Shown: positions 1-14,451 of the stretch, one piece after another
How positions within the stretch are numbered: position 1 is the first letter of the stretch
How the letters are laid out: each line of letters starts with the position of its first letter
Source: Eucalyptus grandis
Lineage: Eukaryota > Streptophyta > Magnoliopsida > Myrtales > Myrtaceae
DNA: 64,000 bases
NCBI RefSeq assembly: GCF_016545825.1
Contig: NC_052619.1
Span: forward strand, 40,081,682 to 40,145,681
Direction of reading: 5' to 3'
Notes under the pieces: generated by a model
Database searches by the model: none
What the model was told of the DNA's origin: nothing
What the model saw: only the letters and a program-made list of their open reading frames with translations
Position numbers and translations under genes: made by a program

Positions 1-1383
1 TTGTCATGTAAATTAGAAAATAGAAACCCATACCAAATTCGACCAAAAAAAGAAAAAAAGAAACCCTCTTCACTCGCTTGTTCAGCTTGGCCTTGCTTGC
101 CTTGGTCACAACTCACCTCTCTTCGCTTGCCTCACTCACCTTGTCGCTCACTTCTATTCCCTTACCTCACATGTTCATTTTTATGATTTGTTGCTTTTAG
201 CAAGTGTAAGTTCTCATTGTTACCTTATCTTATATTTATGTTTGATGTATTGGTGTTTATAATTTGATTGTTTGATGTCACATTGTTAATGAATATGTAA
301 TTTGAAATAATACATTTGTCATTTCAAGTAATATAAAAAAGGAAACAAAAAAAATTAAACGATTGGTCTTAGGTTGACCTTGAAAGCAGACCAAACCCGT
401 AAGGTCGGTCCGGTCCTCAATCCTAGGCTTAAAGAGTTAGTCCTTGATCTCAAAAATTAAGGACCAACATTATGTGGGTTGATCCCTGGGTTAAGTGTTC
501 GAATGGCCTAACTCGGACCATGCTTGCCCCAATTCATCTTTTTTTTAGAAAGAGCAGCCAGCTAGGGTATAGCTAACGAGGCTAGATTGGGCCAATGAGG
601 GTTGACGGGAGGCCGATGAGGGGCTGACGAAGTCGTGTAACAACCACTTGGGTCACACAACCCCAAGCAACAAGGCCTGAGGTCATGCGACCCAAGCAGC
701 CAACACTAGGGTCACGCAACCCCGACCGGCCGCTTGGGTTGCACATTGAGGGTTGCGTGACCCTCGTTAGGGTTGCACGACCTTCAGTGACAACTACCAG
801 TGCTAGATCTGGCTCACTAGTGACAACCATATCCCAAAGGGTTTTTATTTTTTATTTTTAAAAATTAGACCAAGAAGCCCTTTACAAAAAAAAAAAAAAA
901 ATTGCCAACCACTATTTAGGACATAGTAGCTTTGTAAATAATTTTTCATCAAATGCAATTTGCATTTTCCGATTAGGTTTCAAGTCGAAGGCATTTGGCC
1001 GAACCAAATGCACCTAATTTAAGTTAGGACAACATCCGGCAAAAGTTATACCTCACGATTAGATAGAAGGAATTTGTAGTTTCCCCGGTCAAAGAGGGTC
1101 AAAGAGGTGCACAAAATGGTCAGTCTGCGTTAGGTCATAAATTCACCCAGTGAGAAGCAAAATAACAATTCATCCCTCAGATTGTCAAGCCTTAATATAT
1201 TGATGCATTTTTGTTGTCATCAGGGCAACATCTCAAACCGTCTATTTCATATGCGTATCTAATTTGACAATGCAAAGCGATACCTATTCAAGGTTTTGTA
1301 ATCTACACATAAAAATAGATCCAAAAGTATTAACTAAAGCCATTATGTCATAACCATAACGTTCTCGTCCAAACAATGATGAC
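1..1383. other. Intergenic, no gene recognised
   Basis: No exon-like structure was recognised. Short open frames here are low-complexity. Positions 590-800 hold a cluster of short imperfect repeats of a GGGTYRYRYGACC-like word in both orientations, probably the core of an old repeat. A 15-base A run lies near 887-901. Confidence 0.5.
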
Positions 1384-2365
1384 TAAGAGTCTGTTTGTTT
1401 TCACTTCTTTTTTCTGTTTAAAAACAGTTTTTTTGTTCCTAGAAACAAAAAAGGAACAGAAACATATTTATTTGCGTTTTATTCCAAATCTATTTTTTTG
1501 TTCCCAGGAACACATCTGAAACGGAAACAAGAAACAAGAAAAAATTTGTTTCTTGTTTCGGAATAAAATTTAGGAACACTTTTTCTCTCTCTTCCATTTT
1601 CTTCTCACTTTTTTTTCTTCTTTTTCTTTGGCCGTCGTCGGCCTCGGCCGTGGCCGGCGACGCCATCGAGGGCTGGTGACCTCGCCGGAGCGTTGCCGGC
1701 CCCCGGCGAGGCAAGCATCGCCGGTCCCTGCTGAGGCCAACCTCACGCCGGGCTAGGCGAGCTCGATCTCGCCCCGGCCTCACCGAGCCCAGGCTCGGCT
1801 CACCGAGCCATTGCTAGGTCGGCGTCGCCGGGCGGTGGCTCGGCGACGTCGAGCCTAGCCGACCACTAGGAGAGTTTGGCCTCACCGAGTCTAGGCGAGC
1901 TTGAGCTCGCCCAACCAAGGCGGCCGAGCCTCGCCCGCAAGGCCGAGCCTCGCCCGGCTACGGTAAGGCTCGGCCTCGTTGGGGGCGGCGGCGAGCCTCG
2001 TTGGGGGCGGCGAGCCTCGCTATCTTTGGGCGAGGCCGTCGGCCCCTCGTTGGCCGATCGCTTGACCATGGCCGAGGCCATGATCGGCCAAAAAAGAAGA
2101 AAAAAAAAGAAAAAAAAGGAAAAATAAATAAGAAAATAAGAAAAATAAGAAAGAAAATAGAAAAAAATTAAATTAAAAAATTAAAAAATTAAAAGAAATA
2201 AAAAAATTATACAAATTTATCAAACGTGTTTCTATTCTTTTATATTTTTGGAATAGATTTATCAAACGCGTTTTTGTTCAAAAATTATTTTCTAAAGCGA
2301 AATACTTTTTTTCTATTTATGTTTAAAACAATTTATAAACGAAATATTACCAAACGCACCCTATA
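1384..2365. mobile_element. Non-autonomous TIR-type element, family A copy 1
   Basis: The left end (taagagtctgtttgtttt) and the inverted right end (accaaacgcacccta) are imperfect complements. AT-rich arms full of TTTCTATTTTTGTTCC-like words flank a very GC-rich core (about 1630-2080) built from GCCTCG/GAGCTCG-like words. No transposase is visible. The same layout recurs at 2556-3240, 3486-4165 and 40570-41013, which supports a dispersed family. Core open frames are GC-rich chance frames. Class is unassigned and boundaries are approximate. Confidence 0.5.
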
Positions 2366-2555
2366 CCATCACCTTCAAAATTGCCCCATGCAATGAGTCA
2401 CCTCACTAGACGCCAAATTAGCTCTTTGCTTAGAAAAGCTTGTATCAGGTGAGTAGGCAAGGATGGTGCACGGTTCTGGGACAAGTATCGATTACAAACC
2501 TTAACGTTTGAGATTCATTCATGGAGCACAAGACGATGAAAAGATTAATGGAAAC

Positions 2556-3240
2556 TAAGGGTCTATTTGTTAACTGGTCAAATAGTAACTAATCATATTC
2601 TTTTATTTTCCAGAACAAAAAAAAAATAGGAATTCATTTGATAACTTTTTTTGTTCTCACAAACAAATTTATTCTCAAAAATAGATTTAAAAAAATTAAG
2701 AAATAGAAAAAAATTATTTTTTTTCCTAAGAATAATTCCAGAATCAAGTCAAGTTTTCTATTTTTGTTTTTTTCTCTTTTGCTTTTCTTCTTCTTTCTTA
2801 TTGCCAATCACCGACCACGGCGATGGCTAGCAATCGGTTGGGCGAGGCTTGGCTTTGCTGGTGGTTAGGCGAGCTCGCCGAGCCATCGGCAAGGCTCGAC
2901 CTTGCCCTAGCTTAGGGAGGCTCTAGCGAGGTTGTTGGATCTTGCTCAATCGGTCATCAGGCATTGCCATGGTCGACAACTAGCTAAAGAAGAAGAAGAG
3001 GGATGGAAAGAAAAGAAAAAAGAGAAAAATATTATAAGAGTGTTGAAAATTAAAAGAAATTCTAATTCACAAAAAAATTGAAATTTTTCTAAACGCATTT
3101 TTATCTTGGGAATAAAAATTTTGGACAATTATCAAACGTCTTCAAATGCTCAAAAACCTGTTCAGAAAATAGAATAAAAAATAATCATCTTTAAGTAGAA
3201 ATTTTTTCGATAATAGAATGGTTATCAAATGTACTCTACA
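2556..3240. mobile_element. Non-autonomous TIR-type element, family A copy 2
   Basis: Begins with taagggtctatttgttaa and ends with atcaaatgtactcta, a diverged inverse of the start. As in copy 1, AT-rich arms enclose a GC-rich core (about 2810-2990) with GGCGAGGCTTGG-like words. No coding capacity is visible. Confidence 0.45.
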
Positions 3241-3485
3241 AAATCTAGCGGATAATACCAGTAAATCAAAGAACTTGAATCTTTAGCCACTTGCACTAGC
3301 ACATCATGCTCCATTTTTGTATTCGACATCCTACAATACACTCAAATGTGGCTACTTCCCCAGTCGCCTGCATTGTTGCTACTATTGAGCTTCAAAACCT
3401 AGATCAAGGCAACCAAGTAGGATTTTTCTCTCGACGTCACTCAATTACATGAAAGGACAACAGATGAACCATCACAAAATATTTA

Positions 3486-4165
3486 GGATGCGCATGATGA
3501 CTATTCTATTTTTATTCCAGAACTATTTTTCTATATTTCAGACTTGTTTCTAGAATAGAAATTCATTTGATAAAATTATTTTATTTTTTAATTTTTGGAA
3601 TATATTTATATTCTAGAAATAGGTTTAGAACATAAATAATGAGTAATTTTCTTTTACTTTTCTATTTCTAAAATAGAAATGGGACATAAAAACTCTTCTC
3701 AATATTTGTCATTTTTATTAGTCAATTACTCATTTGTCGTCATCGGCCGCCATTCACCATACGTTGTTGCCACTCCTAGTCACTGCCACTGTTGCCGGTC
3801 GTCAGCCGTCATCGCCGATCATCGGTCGTTGGCAGCAACTGCCGTCGTTCACCATTCGTTGTCGCCTTTCCCCACCGCCAACCGTCGTTCATCGTCCGCT
3901 ATCGCCACTCCCAATTGCCGACCACCATCGGTTGTCACCATTTGTTGTCGCCACTTCCAGATACCAACCACTGCTGTCAAAAATCCAGCTACCAACCATT
4001 GCTGTCAAATGTTGTTATTAAAAAAATTTCTATTTTAAAAATACAAATTTTATATTATTATCAAACGCGTATTTTTTTCTTATAAATTTATCTAGAAATA
4101 GAAATAGAAAAATCTATTTCTCTTTCGTAAATCAATTTCTATTTTTGGACATAATGGTTATAATT
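3486..4165. mobile_element. Non-autonomous TIR-type element, family A copy 3
   Basis: Arms rich in TTCTATTTTTATTCC and its complement flank a C/T-rich core (about 3730-4010) of repeated CCGTCGTTCACC/CGCCACT-like words. Three overlapping open frames cross this core, which reflects low complexity rather than coding. The right arm contains the family word atcaaacgcg. Boundaries are approximate. Confidence 0.4.
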
Positions 4166-4497
4166 TATGCCCTTATACTCGAATTCGACACCGGTAGACC
4201 AGCTTATCGAGAGAGCAGCGGTTCATGCCCATTAGATGCAAGATCACACTCAAGGCTGCCAGAGTGAGAAGAAGGGGACAAGAAAATTGAGGCAATGAAA
4301 TACCGGAAATGATTCACACCGTGGATAATAAGCAGCTTTATCGTATATATTATGGAAATGAACAGTATTTTGGCATCCTCGATTACTACATACGACTTTG
4401 TAGTTTTTCTACGCCCATCCTATCTTAAAAAAGGGATGGGACAACATCAAACCATGGAATCTATTATACACCTTGCGACACATCTATAGACATACTC
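4166..4497. other. 3' flank of the beta-amylase gene
   Basis: Carries the presumed 3' UTR of the minus-strand beta-amylase gene. No further gene or repeat was recognised. Confidence 0.4.
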
Positions 4498-7426
<2,929 letters not shown>

Positions 7427-7557
7427 GCTTGCTGCTAACTTTCTCGGGAAAATTCAATCAAAACGACGGAAAATCTATCTTTCTCTGACTCGAGTTTCGT
7501 TCCTCAGTGGAATTGCTTGTTTCGAGATTTGAACGTGAGGTGGAGGGAGGCCTGTCC

Positions 7558-7718
7558 GTATATATAGGGACGAGAATTGAGATAAGTTTTTTTATTAAAA
7601 GCAACGAAATGAAAATTGAATAATCTTGAGCCATTTATATCTCGCCACGTGTGACTCCACACGTGGCCTAACTAAGGGCGTGGGAGGAGGGTCCGGCTAA
7701 GATCGGGCGATGCACGTG
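7558..7718 (-). promoter_or_regulatory. BAM1 core promoter with TATA box and G-box/ABRE cluster
   Basis: Read on the minus strand, a TATA box (ctatatatac, 7558-7567) lies about 130 bases before the start codon, so transcription should start near 7530. Upstream, GCCACGTGTG (7644-7653) and CACACGTGGC (7658-7667) form a perfect 10-bp inverted repeat with a 4-base spacer, each arm holding a CACGTG core. A third CACGTG lies at 7713-7718. These are binding sites for bZIP (ABF/AREB) and bHLH factors. Function is inferred from motif and position. Confidence 0.7.
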
Positions 7719-7794
7719 ACGATGGGCGGTGGAGATCCGGAAGCGCGTGAAGGTTCCGGCTAAAGCGGCACGGCGTTTATGGAGTTCACGAAAA

Positions 7795-8170
7795 AAAAAA
7801 AACATAATCTATGTTGGGTTAATACAAAAAAAATTATATACCGGTACGACTGTGACGTAAACTCTAGATTTGTATGACGGTGACAAATTTAATTTATGTT
7901 ATTTTTTATTAAAATTTATTATTAAATTGTTAAATTAGATAATATATGATAGTTGATGAATGTACTAATTTGAGATTTTACATATACATGATTTATAATT
8001 TTTTGTAGTATTAATTTAATTTAATATGAATCAATAATGAGTAAATTTGTTATATATATATTAGTTTAGAGTTTATAGTAGTCAAAAAAATAGTTTTTGA
8101 TAAATTTATTATATGCTTATTAATTTAAGATTTTGTTAGGTATATTTGTTGTATGTGTATTAATTTGAAG
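7795..8170. repeat. AT-rich dispersed repeat, family B
   Basis: Contains the words gtgacaaatttaatttatg and tgataaatttattatatg interspersed with 'gatatat...aatttga' words. Similar segments occur at 34625-34985, 35724-36205 and 51665-51990. No coding potential. Probably an old MITE. Confidence 0.4.
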
Positions 8171-9435
8171 TTTTTGTGATGTTATGACACGTATAAGATC
8201 CTACCATGATAGAGAGTTTGTATGTGTAACATATATATTTAAAAAAAAAGAAGAGATATTTGTGTTATGACAGGCAAAATGATGTATGTACTGCGGTAAA
8301 GCATAACTTGAATTTTTTCTGTGGCGTACGCCCAAAATTCTACACGCCGCCCCCAATGGAGACGCAACTCGTTTGGTGGGTGCAAGAGGATCACGTGTCA
8401 TGAGGCCTTTAAGTTTGAGCCACGAGTTTGGGCTTTTAGTCGTTTTGCTTGATCAGGTTCGTTCGGCGTCGGCGGATGGGAGTTGGGGGGACACGTGTCG
8501 CGAGGAGGGGCAGTGAGACGGTGAGTCGGTGCCACGTCTGGTGCGGATAAGGACACGGGCGGGCCAAGAGGGATGAGCTGGTTGCGCGTCGGCCTACGCG
8601 ACGATCGAACGGTTGCGATTGGAGCGTGTGATCTGTGGCTGCGATTGGCCCAAAGTGGGGCCCGCGTCATCGGATCGGTTTTTTTTTTTTTAAAGGATTG
8701 GGCTTTGGTTTGGAGCTATTGACGTTTGTGATCCGACCGTGCCCTGGTGTCCGATTGGTTTGGACAGTGGGACCCACGCGGAACCACTCCTTTTTATTTA
8801 TAATGACAGAAAACGTTTTTGTTTTGTTAATACACAATAACGAGAGGAAATTATTTTCCTTTTTCTATTATTCTCTTCGTCCTGTTTTTCTTTTCCTATC
8901 AAATAATAAGAGGAAATTATTTTTGTCTTCATCCAAAAATTAGGTCAAAGATATTTTCATTATTTCTGTTTTTTATGTGAACGAGCGATAGTGTCTTCGG
9001 CACCATAGAAGTAATTGCACGCATATTTTTGTTTTGTTCAACAATATGTAGAGGGAAAAAGTACATTAATTTGATTCGCCAAATTTATGTATAACGAATT
9101 ATCTAATAAATCAAAATTGTATAACGAATGGAGTAGTTGGTGGTATGATTGAAATTGAGAGTAAAACTGCAATCATACTCTCTCATTCGTGAAAATCAAT
9201 AGAAAAGTTAATTATAAATAATTTTATGTTGACACATAAATTCAACGACCCATTTAATCATTCATAATTGTATAGAAAATTAGGTTTTAATTTTTAGCCC
9301 ATAAAAAATAATTTTCATTAAATTACGTGGCATATAGATATTAGGAGCATTTGTATTAATAGTAATAGAATTAAAAAAAAAAAAAAAAAGAAAATATAAT
9401 AAAATAATATGTGTGTGTGTGTTTTTTTTTTTTTT
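8171..9435. other. Intergenic with scattered CACGTG boxes, no gene recognised
   Basis: A GC-richer stretch (about 8330-8790) carries TCACGTGTCA near 8392 and the palindrome ACACGTGT at 8491-8498. These could be distal regulatory sites or part of an old repeat. The remainder to 9435 is AT-rich with poly-A/T runs and a short GT repeat. The overlapping short frames encode nothing I recognise. Confidence 0.35.
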
Positions 9436-9439
9436 TAAA

Positions 9440-9870
9440 GAAGGCCGGGTTCGTTTCCCTTCTTCTTCCTTTTTCCAGGCTGGGCCCGGCCCATTTGTTT
9501 TTTCTTTCCCCCAAGCCCGGCCTCTTCCTTCTTCCTCTCCCTCACACTGACGCATTCTGCAGAAAAAGGAAAACGAGGACGACAGAGCGGAGCAGAGGGC
9601 AGGGCGTCGGGTGATTCTCGGTCTGGGGCGGGCGCGGAAGCGACAGCTGGCGTCGCAGGAGCCATGTGCGTCTGCAGGCCGAGCTTTAAAGGAGAGGTGG
9701 GTCGAGAGAGAGAAAGCGGAGAGAGAAACCGAGGGCGAGGAATTTGTTCCGCTCGCCGGTGGTTCGCCTGAACCGCCCTCGACCTTCGTCGGAAGCCAAT
9801 TCGCTCGTCATTGTTCCTCACAGCAAGCTCCCGAACTAGGTAACCCCGGAAACGCTCCGCTTCTCCCTTG
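9440..9870 (+). other. CT- and GC-rich island, possible first exon or 5' UTR
   Basis: A CT-rich lead (9440-9545) is followed by a purine- and GC-rich block ending in a donor-like AACTAG|GTAACC at about 9840. This resembles a 5' UTR with a first donor site, upstream of the decayed AMBRA1-like copy. It does not resemble the first exon of the intact copy at 21.8 kb. A 151-codon frame crosses it, but its translation is low-complexity and unrecognised. Confidence 0.25.
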
Positions 9871-10560
9871 CTTATTGAGTTCGCGAACGTTGGACCAAAC
9901 CGACGAGGTTTTGGGAAATCGTAACAAAACCCAAACTGATTTGTTGCCAATAGCGTTGATTTGGAGCTTAATATGCTGGGTTCATGCCACGAACGACGTT
10001 AAATCCGCGAACGTGGAAGTGGTATGCCGCATTGCACATAACCGTTCGACAAAATGTTTGAAATAAGTACCGTTCTGCGCTCGGTTTGTTCTAATATTGT
10101 TGCATTATCGGATAGAGGCCGCCATAGTCAGTCCATATATGCGTTTTATGTATCTGGTGAGCTTAATGTCGGCGTCTGTTTTTGATGGAGGTTTCAGGTG
10201 AGATTAATGTCGCCGGTATGAGTCTGGCGTTAGCTGGAGTAGTGGCCGGCGACGATGACTTGGTGATGGTCAGCGACGTTAGGTGTTGACGTCGGATCAA
10301 TTAGAGTTCCAGCGTGGGTTCGTGCAGTGAAATTCCAGTGTGGAGTTCACCTTTGGGGAGGCTTCGGCGAGGGCGTGAGCTCGTTGAGGAAGACCGCCCA
10401 AGGAGGAAGCCGACCTATGGAAAAGGTGAAGGGAAAAGAAATAAAAAGGAAAACTGAAAGCAAAAGAAATTAGAAGAAGGCTAGAAAATGGGCCAGACGT
10501 TCGTGAGGTAGGATGGACAGCTGGGCTGGTTTTTTCAGTTTCTAAGGTTAATTTAGTTTG
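9871..10560. other. Spacer, no gene recognised
   Basis: Moderately GC-rich, with short motifs such as GGTGAGCTTAATGTC/AGGTGAGATTAATGTC repeated near 10158 and 10197. No open frame matches a family I know. It lies between the possible first exon and the start of homology with the intact AMBRA1-like gene. Confidence 0.3.
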
Positions 10561-10639
10561 GTACTTGGGCTGGGCTTGGTTTTAAATTAGGGTTTCTTAT
10601 GCAAGTAGCTCTAGCTGTAAATTTGTCTCAAATCAAGCC

Positions 10640-10852
10640 ACCCTTCAATCTTAGAAGGGTGAGATGCTGGGTTTCAATCTTAGAAGAGTGAGATGCTGGG
10701 TTTAAATCCCCACCTTTTCAGGGGGCTTGGGTGGGAATGATTTCATTTCAAGAGTGGGTTTTGACTTCTACGCCCTGTAAGGAAGCAGGGCAAAAGTTTG
10801 AGTGAGTGTTAGAGTAGGATTAGAGTAGGATCGACAAAAAAAAAAAAAAAAA
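10640..10852 (+). mobile_element. SINE-like insertion with A tail
   Basis: Inserted into the decayed AMBRA1-like copy; the matching intron of the intact copy lacks it. It has a box-B-like word (gggtttaaatccccacc), a CGCCCTGTAAGGAAG block, the 3' word gagtgttagagtaggatt and an A tail. The same 3' end recurs at 10862-10940 and, inverted, at 57911-58115. Confidence 0.55.
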
Positions 10853-10861
10853 AATAAGTGG

Positions 10862-10940
10862 CTTGCGGGGCAAAAAGCCCGACGAGTGAGTGTTAGAGTA
10901 GGATTAGAGTAAGACCGACAAAAAAAAAAAAACAAAAACC
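10862..10940 (+). mobile_element. 5'-truncated SINE-like insertion with target duplication
   Basis: Carries only the 3' part of the SINE-like unit (gagtgttagagtaggatt, then GACCGAC and an A tail). It is bounded by a perfect 9-bp direct repeat, AATAAGTGG, at 10853-10861 and 10941-10949, which fits a target-site duplication. Confidence 0.6.
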
Positions 10941-12884
10941 AATAAGTGGTTGCCACTCCGCCAATTTTAGTCCGCGATGTCGATGATAGGTTGTAGTATC
11001 TAATATCTGATCATACAACTATAAAAGAGGGTAAAATGTAGTGCTCATTAATAGACTTTAGCATTAACGCTTGCAGTTTATTAATTTAGGTATGCTTCGA
11101 TTTGTAGAAGCTCGTAGGCCCTTTGAAAGTGTTACTTTTACTTTCATTCGTCATAGGATAATCTACTTGCAAAATGTGTATTCATCATAATAATGTCATA
11201 GGAATGCAATTTTTTTTTATTTGCAATGATTTGTGACACGAAACAGAGCTGTAGATAGAATAAGGTGCATCACACTAAGACTTTCGCTAGTCTATAGAAT
11301 CATTGTTGTTTTTGCCATACATATAGCTTGAAAAGTCTAACGTTGAAGATACATGTCTTTTGGTAAGTCTAGGGCTCTAATCTATATCTCCCTTGCTTAT
11401 GTTTTTCATTTTGGTAGACAATAGTTACCTAAACAGGTTTGCATTGTAAATGAACATTTAGATCAATTATGATTGTAAATATTTTCTTCTGTTTGTCGGT
11501 TGTTTTGCAGAGTCTTAGGCAGGGATGAACTTCTGAAAGAATTTATTAAACTGAGACGAGAGATGCGTGCATATATCTCCATGTGACTAAGAACTAAGCA
11601 ATTCCAGTTCTCTTCTTGCCTCAAATTAGATATGTAATTTCCTTGGAAAAGAAATCATTGCTTCATTAATTCGATACATGAGAACGTGTATCTCTCGAAA
11701 AGAAAGTTTTAGTATGGGGGTTCTTTAAGATCCCACACCCTTTATTTATGGCGTGAAAGTTTTAATTCATTAGTCTCACATGATTTCCTAAATCTATTTT
11801 AAGTAGCAAGGGCCATATATTTTTAATCTTGATGTTTCCAAATGTAGGAGTCCTTGCTTATTTCACAAAGAAAGAAGATAAAATATTGCTAAAGCGTCCC
11901 TAAATTTCCGGGGTCAAAGCCTAGTTACTTTAAGCATGATAGTTTTCCTCTGGGTTGATGCTACAAGATGTACTGACATGTCTCTTATTGATGAGGGAAC
12001 CTTTCATTTGCATCAAACCATGGTTTATCAGATCATAAATTAATCAGTGGAAATTGCCACAAACATGTATTGTCATTATACCAGATTTTGTTCATGCGTA
12101 GAATACACGTGTCTTTTTTCAGCAATGGCAATGTCTTTGAATGCTTAGTTCGAAATACATATTATATTCTATTTTAATTTGAATTGGTCTCTCCATGATG
12201 AAAACATTCTTTAAAGAAGTACTGGTGAAAAGCGTTGGGACTGTCAGCTCTATCCCTTCCAGCAAAGTCGCAAATCAGCAAGAGATGTTAGACAAAGTCT
12301 CATCTCGTGGTATTTTCTCAAACCTGGAATGTGATTTTCTTTTGGGAATGTGGACTTGGGTATATTTTTTGTGTACTTTTCATATGTTGTTGCACTTGGT
12401 GGCAATCCATGGCATACAGCAATTTGCCAATGTTCTATCGGCTGTTTTCAATATGCTTATTTTGGCAGGGTGGAGGCATTCTCGCTGCAACATTTGTTTG
12501 CCAAATATTGTCCCCATATGCCTCCTTCAAGATCTACAATTGCTGCAGCGTTTAGCCCTGATGGAAAAATACTTGCTTCTACACAGTGAGTAGAAGATGC
12601 TTATATGTTTGGATAATGGTGGTCACTACTAATATTGATTCTTATGCCAGCTTAAAATGGAGCATATGTCATTTATGAAGTTGGAGTTGATTTTCTTGAT
12701 TGCAGCGGAGATCATACGGTCAAACTTATTGATTCTCAGATGCGGACTTGCTAAAAGGTGTTAAGGGGTCATAGGAGGACACCGTGGGTGGTAAGCGGCC
12801 TTTGTTATATGGCTCCTTGCGCATGCAATGATTTGACGCTGTCCTAGCTTTGTGAGTGATTTTTCAAATGTGCAAGTAAGGTCG

Positions 12885-13640
12885 AGCAATAATTTTGAAT
12901 TTTTATATTTAATATATATATTTTCTTTTCTTTTCTTTCTTCCAAGTCTAGTGAGGGTTTAGAAGGAAAAGAAAGGAAAAGAAAGAAAGAAAAATAAAAT
13001 GAAAAATTCTAAAAATTTTTAAAAATAAAATTATATAAATTGGCCTCACATTTCTAACTCCACTTGATACGGGTTAAAAAAGGGTTTGTCTCTATCTTCC
13101 ATATTGGTTAGAAATGGATTAGTTATCAATCATTTGAGTTTAACAACTCATTTATGACTCATTTAACCTTTTTTAAAAAAAAAAATTAAGACAACTTGTT
13201 ACTAGGTTTTCGATTCGGTTCAAAACTAATGCGCCCCTGAATGTTTCGGTTCAGTTTGGGTTTTCAAAAAATCCGAATCAGACTGTTGACACCTTTAAAC
13301 ACAGCTGGTGCTTCCCCTCCTTAGCAAAGGACTCTTACATGTTTTAATTATGAAAGCTGCATGTCCCTTTGGAGGGGAGGTTGCAAGACAGGCTTCTCAT
13401 GGATTCATATTGAGGAATGACGTGTTTGACTTTACTTATTTGATGAACTAGTGGGGAGCGATGGTTTAGCAAGTTGTGTGGTTGCTACATTCAATGTTCT
13501 AGACCAAAGGCATTTATTTTGCAGTACTTATTGGGCAATTCGAAAGAATAAGGAAATCAATGACAATCGTGGTAAATTTTTTTGAAATTTATAGACAGGT
13601 GGCAATAACTTTACAAGCTCAAATCCACCCGAACTATAAG
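12885..13640. other. AT-rich spacer, no gene recognised
   Basis: Contains a purine-rich GAAAAGAAAGG stretch near 12965. Around 13525-13565 a frame reading YWAIRKNKEI vaguely recalls the tail of plant LINE open frames, but it is too short to call. Nothing else was recognised. Confidence 0.3.
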
Positions 13641-13651
13641 ATTCCCAGCTA

Positions 13652-14451
13652 ATATTGGGGCATTGATTTTCCAATAATTTGTATCACTTCATCTCTCGAA
13701 AAAATTTATTAATCTTATTAGAGTTGATCATGATAGGGTAATGAGACTCATTGTTCGGAGGTTAAATGTTGCGATATTTTGTGTACGAAATGTGATTGTT
13801 TAGGGTATTAAGTTTGCATGCTGATATAAACCATGCCGTTTTTTTATTGGATTGTTGGTTCTACTACCTGTGCATGACCGCATCGACGGTGATCAATGGT
13901 TAGGGAGAGAATTTTCTAGGGTTTTTCTAAACCATGGTTATGATATTGGTAGACCTTCTACAAAGGCTCCATATGTAATTAATGTTGTTAATGATATTTA
14001 TAATTACATTCATGACTAGTTGAGGGAACTCTATTGGATATCCGGTTTTTACAAATGTTAGTGCCATTGAATAACATCCCGTGAAAACTTAGGTATCGGG
14101 TGAAGTTCCCATCAACCAGTCACTAATATGGTTGCACATATCATTGGTAGCATTAATTATATATGGAGCAGACCAATATCATGACCGTGCTCTCGAATAA
14201 TCCTAGAGAATTTTCCTCTTAATCACCGATTATCACTAATGAGATCACGCATGGTTTGTGGAGCATCACAGTGCGGTCAACAACAGCTTGGTTTATATTA
14301 GCATATTGCATAGATGAGTTGATATCTAGACAATTACATTCCGTAGATATCATAGTATTTAATCTCCCTATTGTGATTGGCTCGCGTGAGACTTGTAATG
14401 TTTATAGGATGTAAGTGTGGTGAATTGCTGGAAAATCAATGCCCTAATACT
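13652..14451. mobile_element. Fold-back (TIR) element, about 0.8 kb
   Basis: The left end (13652-13679) and right end (14424-14451) are inverted copies sharing GGGCATTGATTTTCCA with 4 differences over 28 bases. Weaker inverted similarity continues about 100 bases inward. No transposase frame. Superfamily unassigned. Confidence 0.55.

Larger units (their letters stand above)
10570..12884 (+). pseudogene. Truncated, decayed duplicate of the AMBRA1-like gene
   Basis: Homologous, in the same orientation, to 23127-25029 of the intact gene, covering the end of intron 1 through the first bases of exon 5. Exon 2 equivalent 12123-12309 is 28 bp longer than its partner and reaches TAA at 12175. Exon 3 equivalent 12469-12585 keeps its length, splice sites and frame (KILASTQ-like end). 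Exon 4 equivalent 12706-12790 keeps its length but has TAA at 12752, just before the codons for GHRRTPW. The acceptor before exon 5 reads GCAA instead of GCAG, and homology stops there. All later WD40 and C-terminal exons are absent. It could still be transcribed as non-coding RNA, but cannot make the protein. Confidence 0.9.

Noticed and set aside
1866..2127. Opposed frames in the GC-rich core at 1.9-2.1 kb
   Set aside because: Products of repeated GAGCTCG/CCTCGCC words inside a transposable element.
9611..10066. 151-codon plus-strand frame near 9.6 kb
   Set aside because: Low-complexity Arg/Glu/Ser-rich translation with no family match, crossing a likely splice donor; noted only as a possible leader exon.
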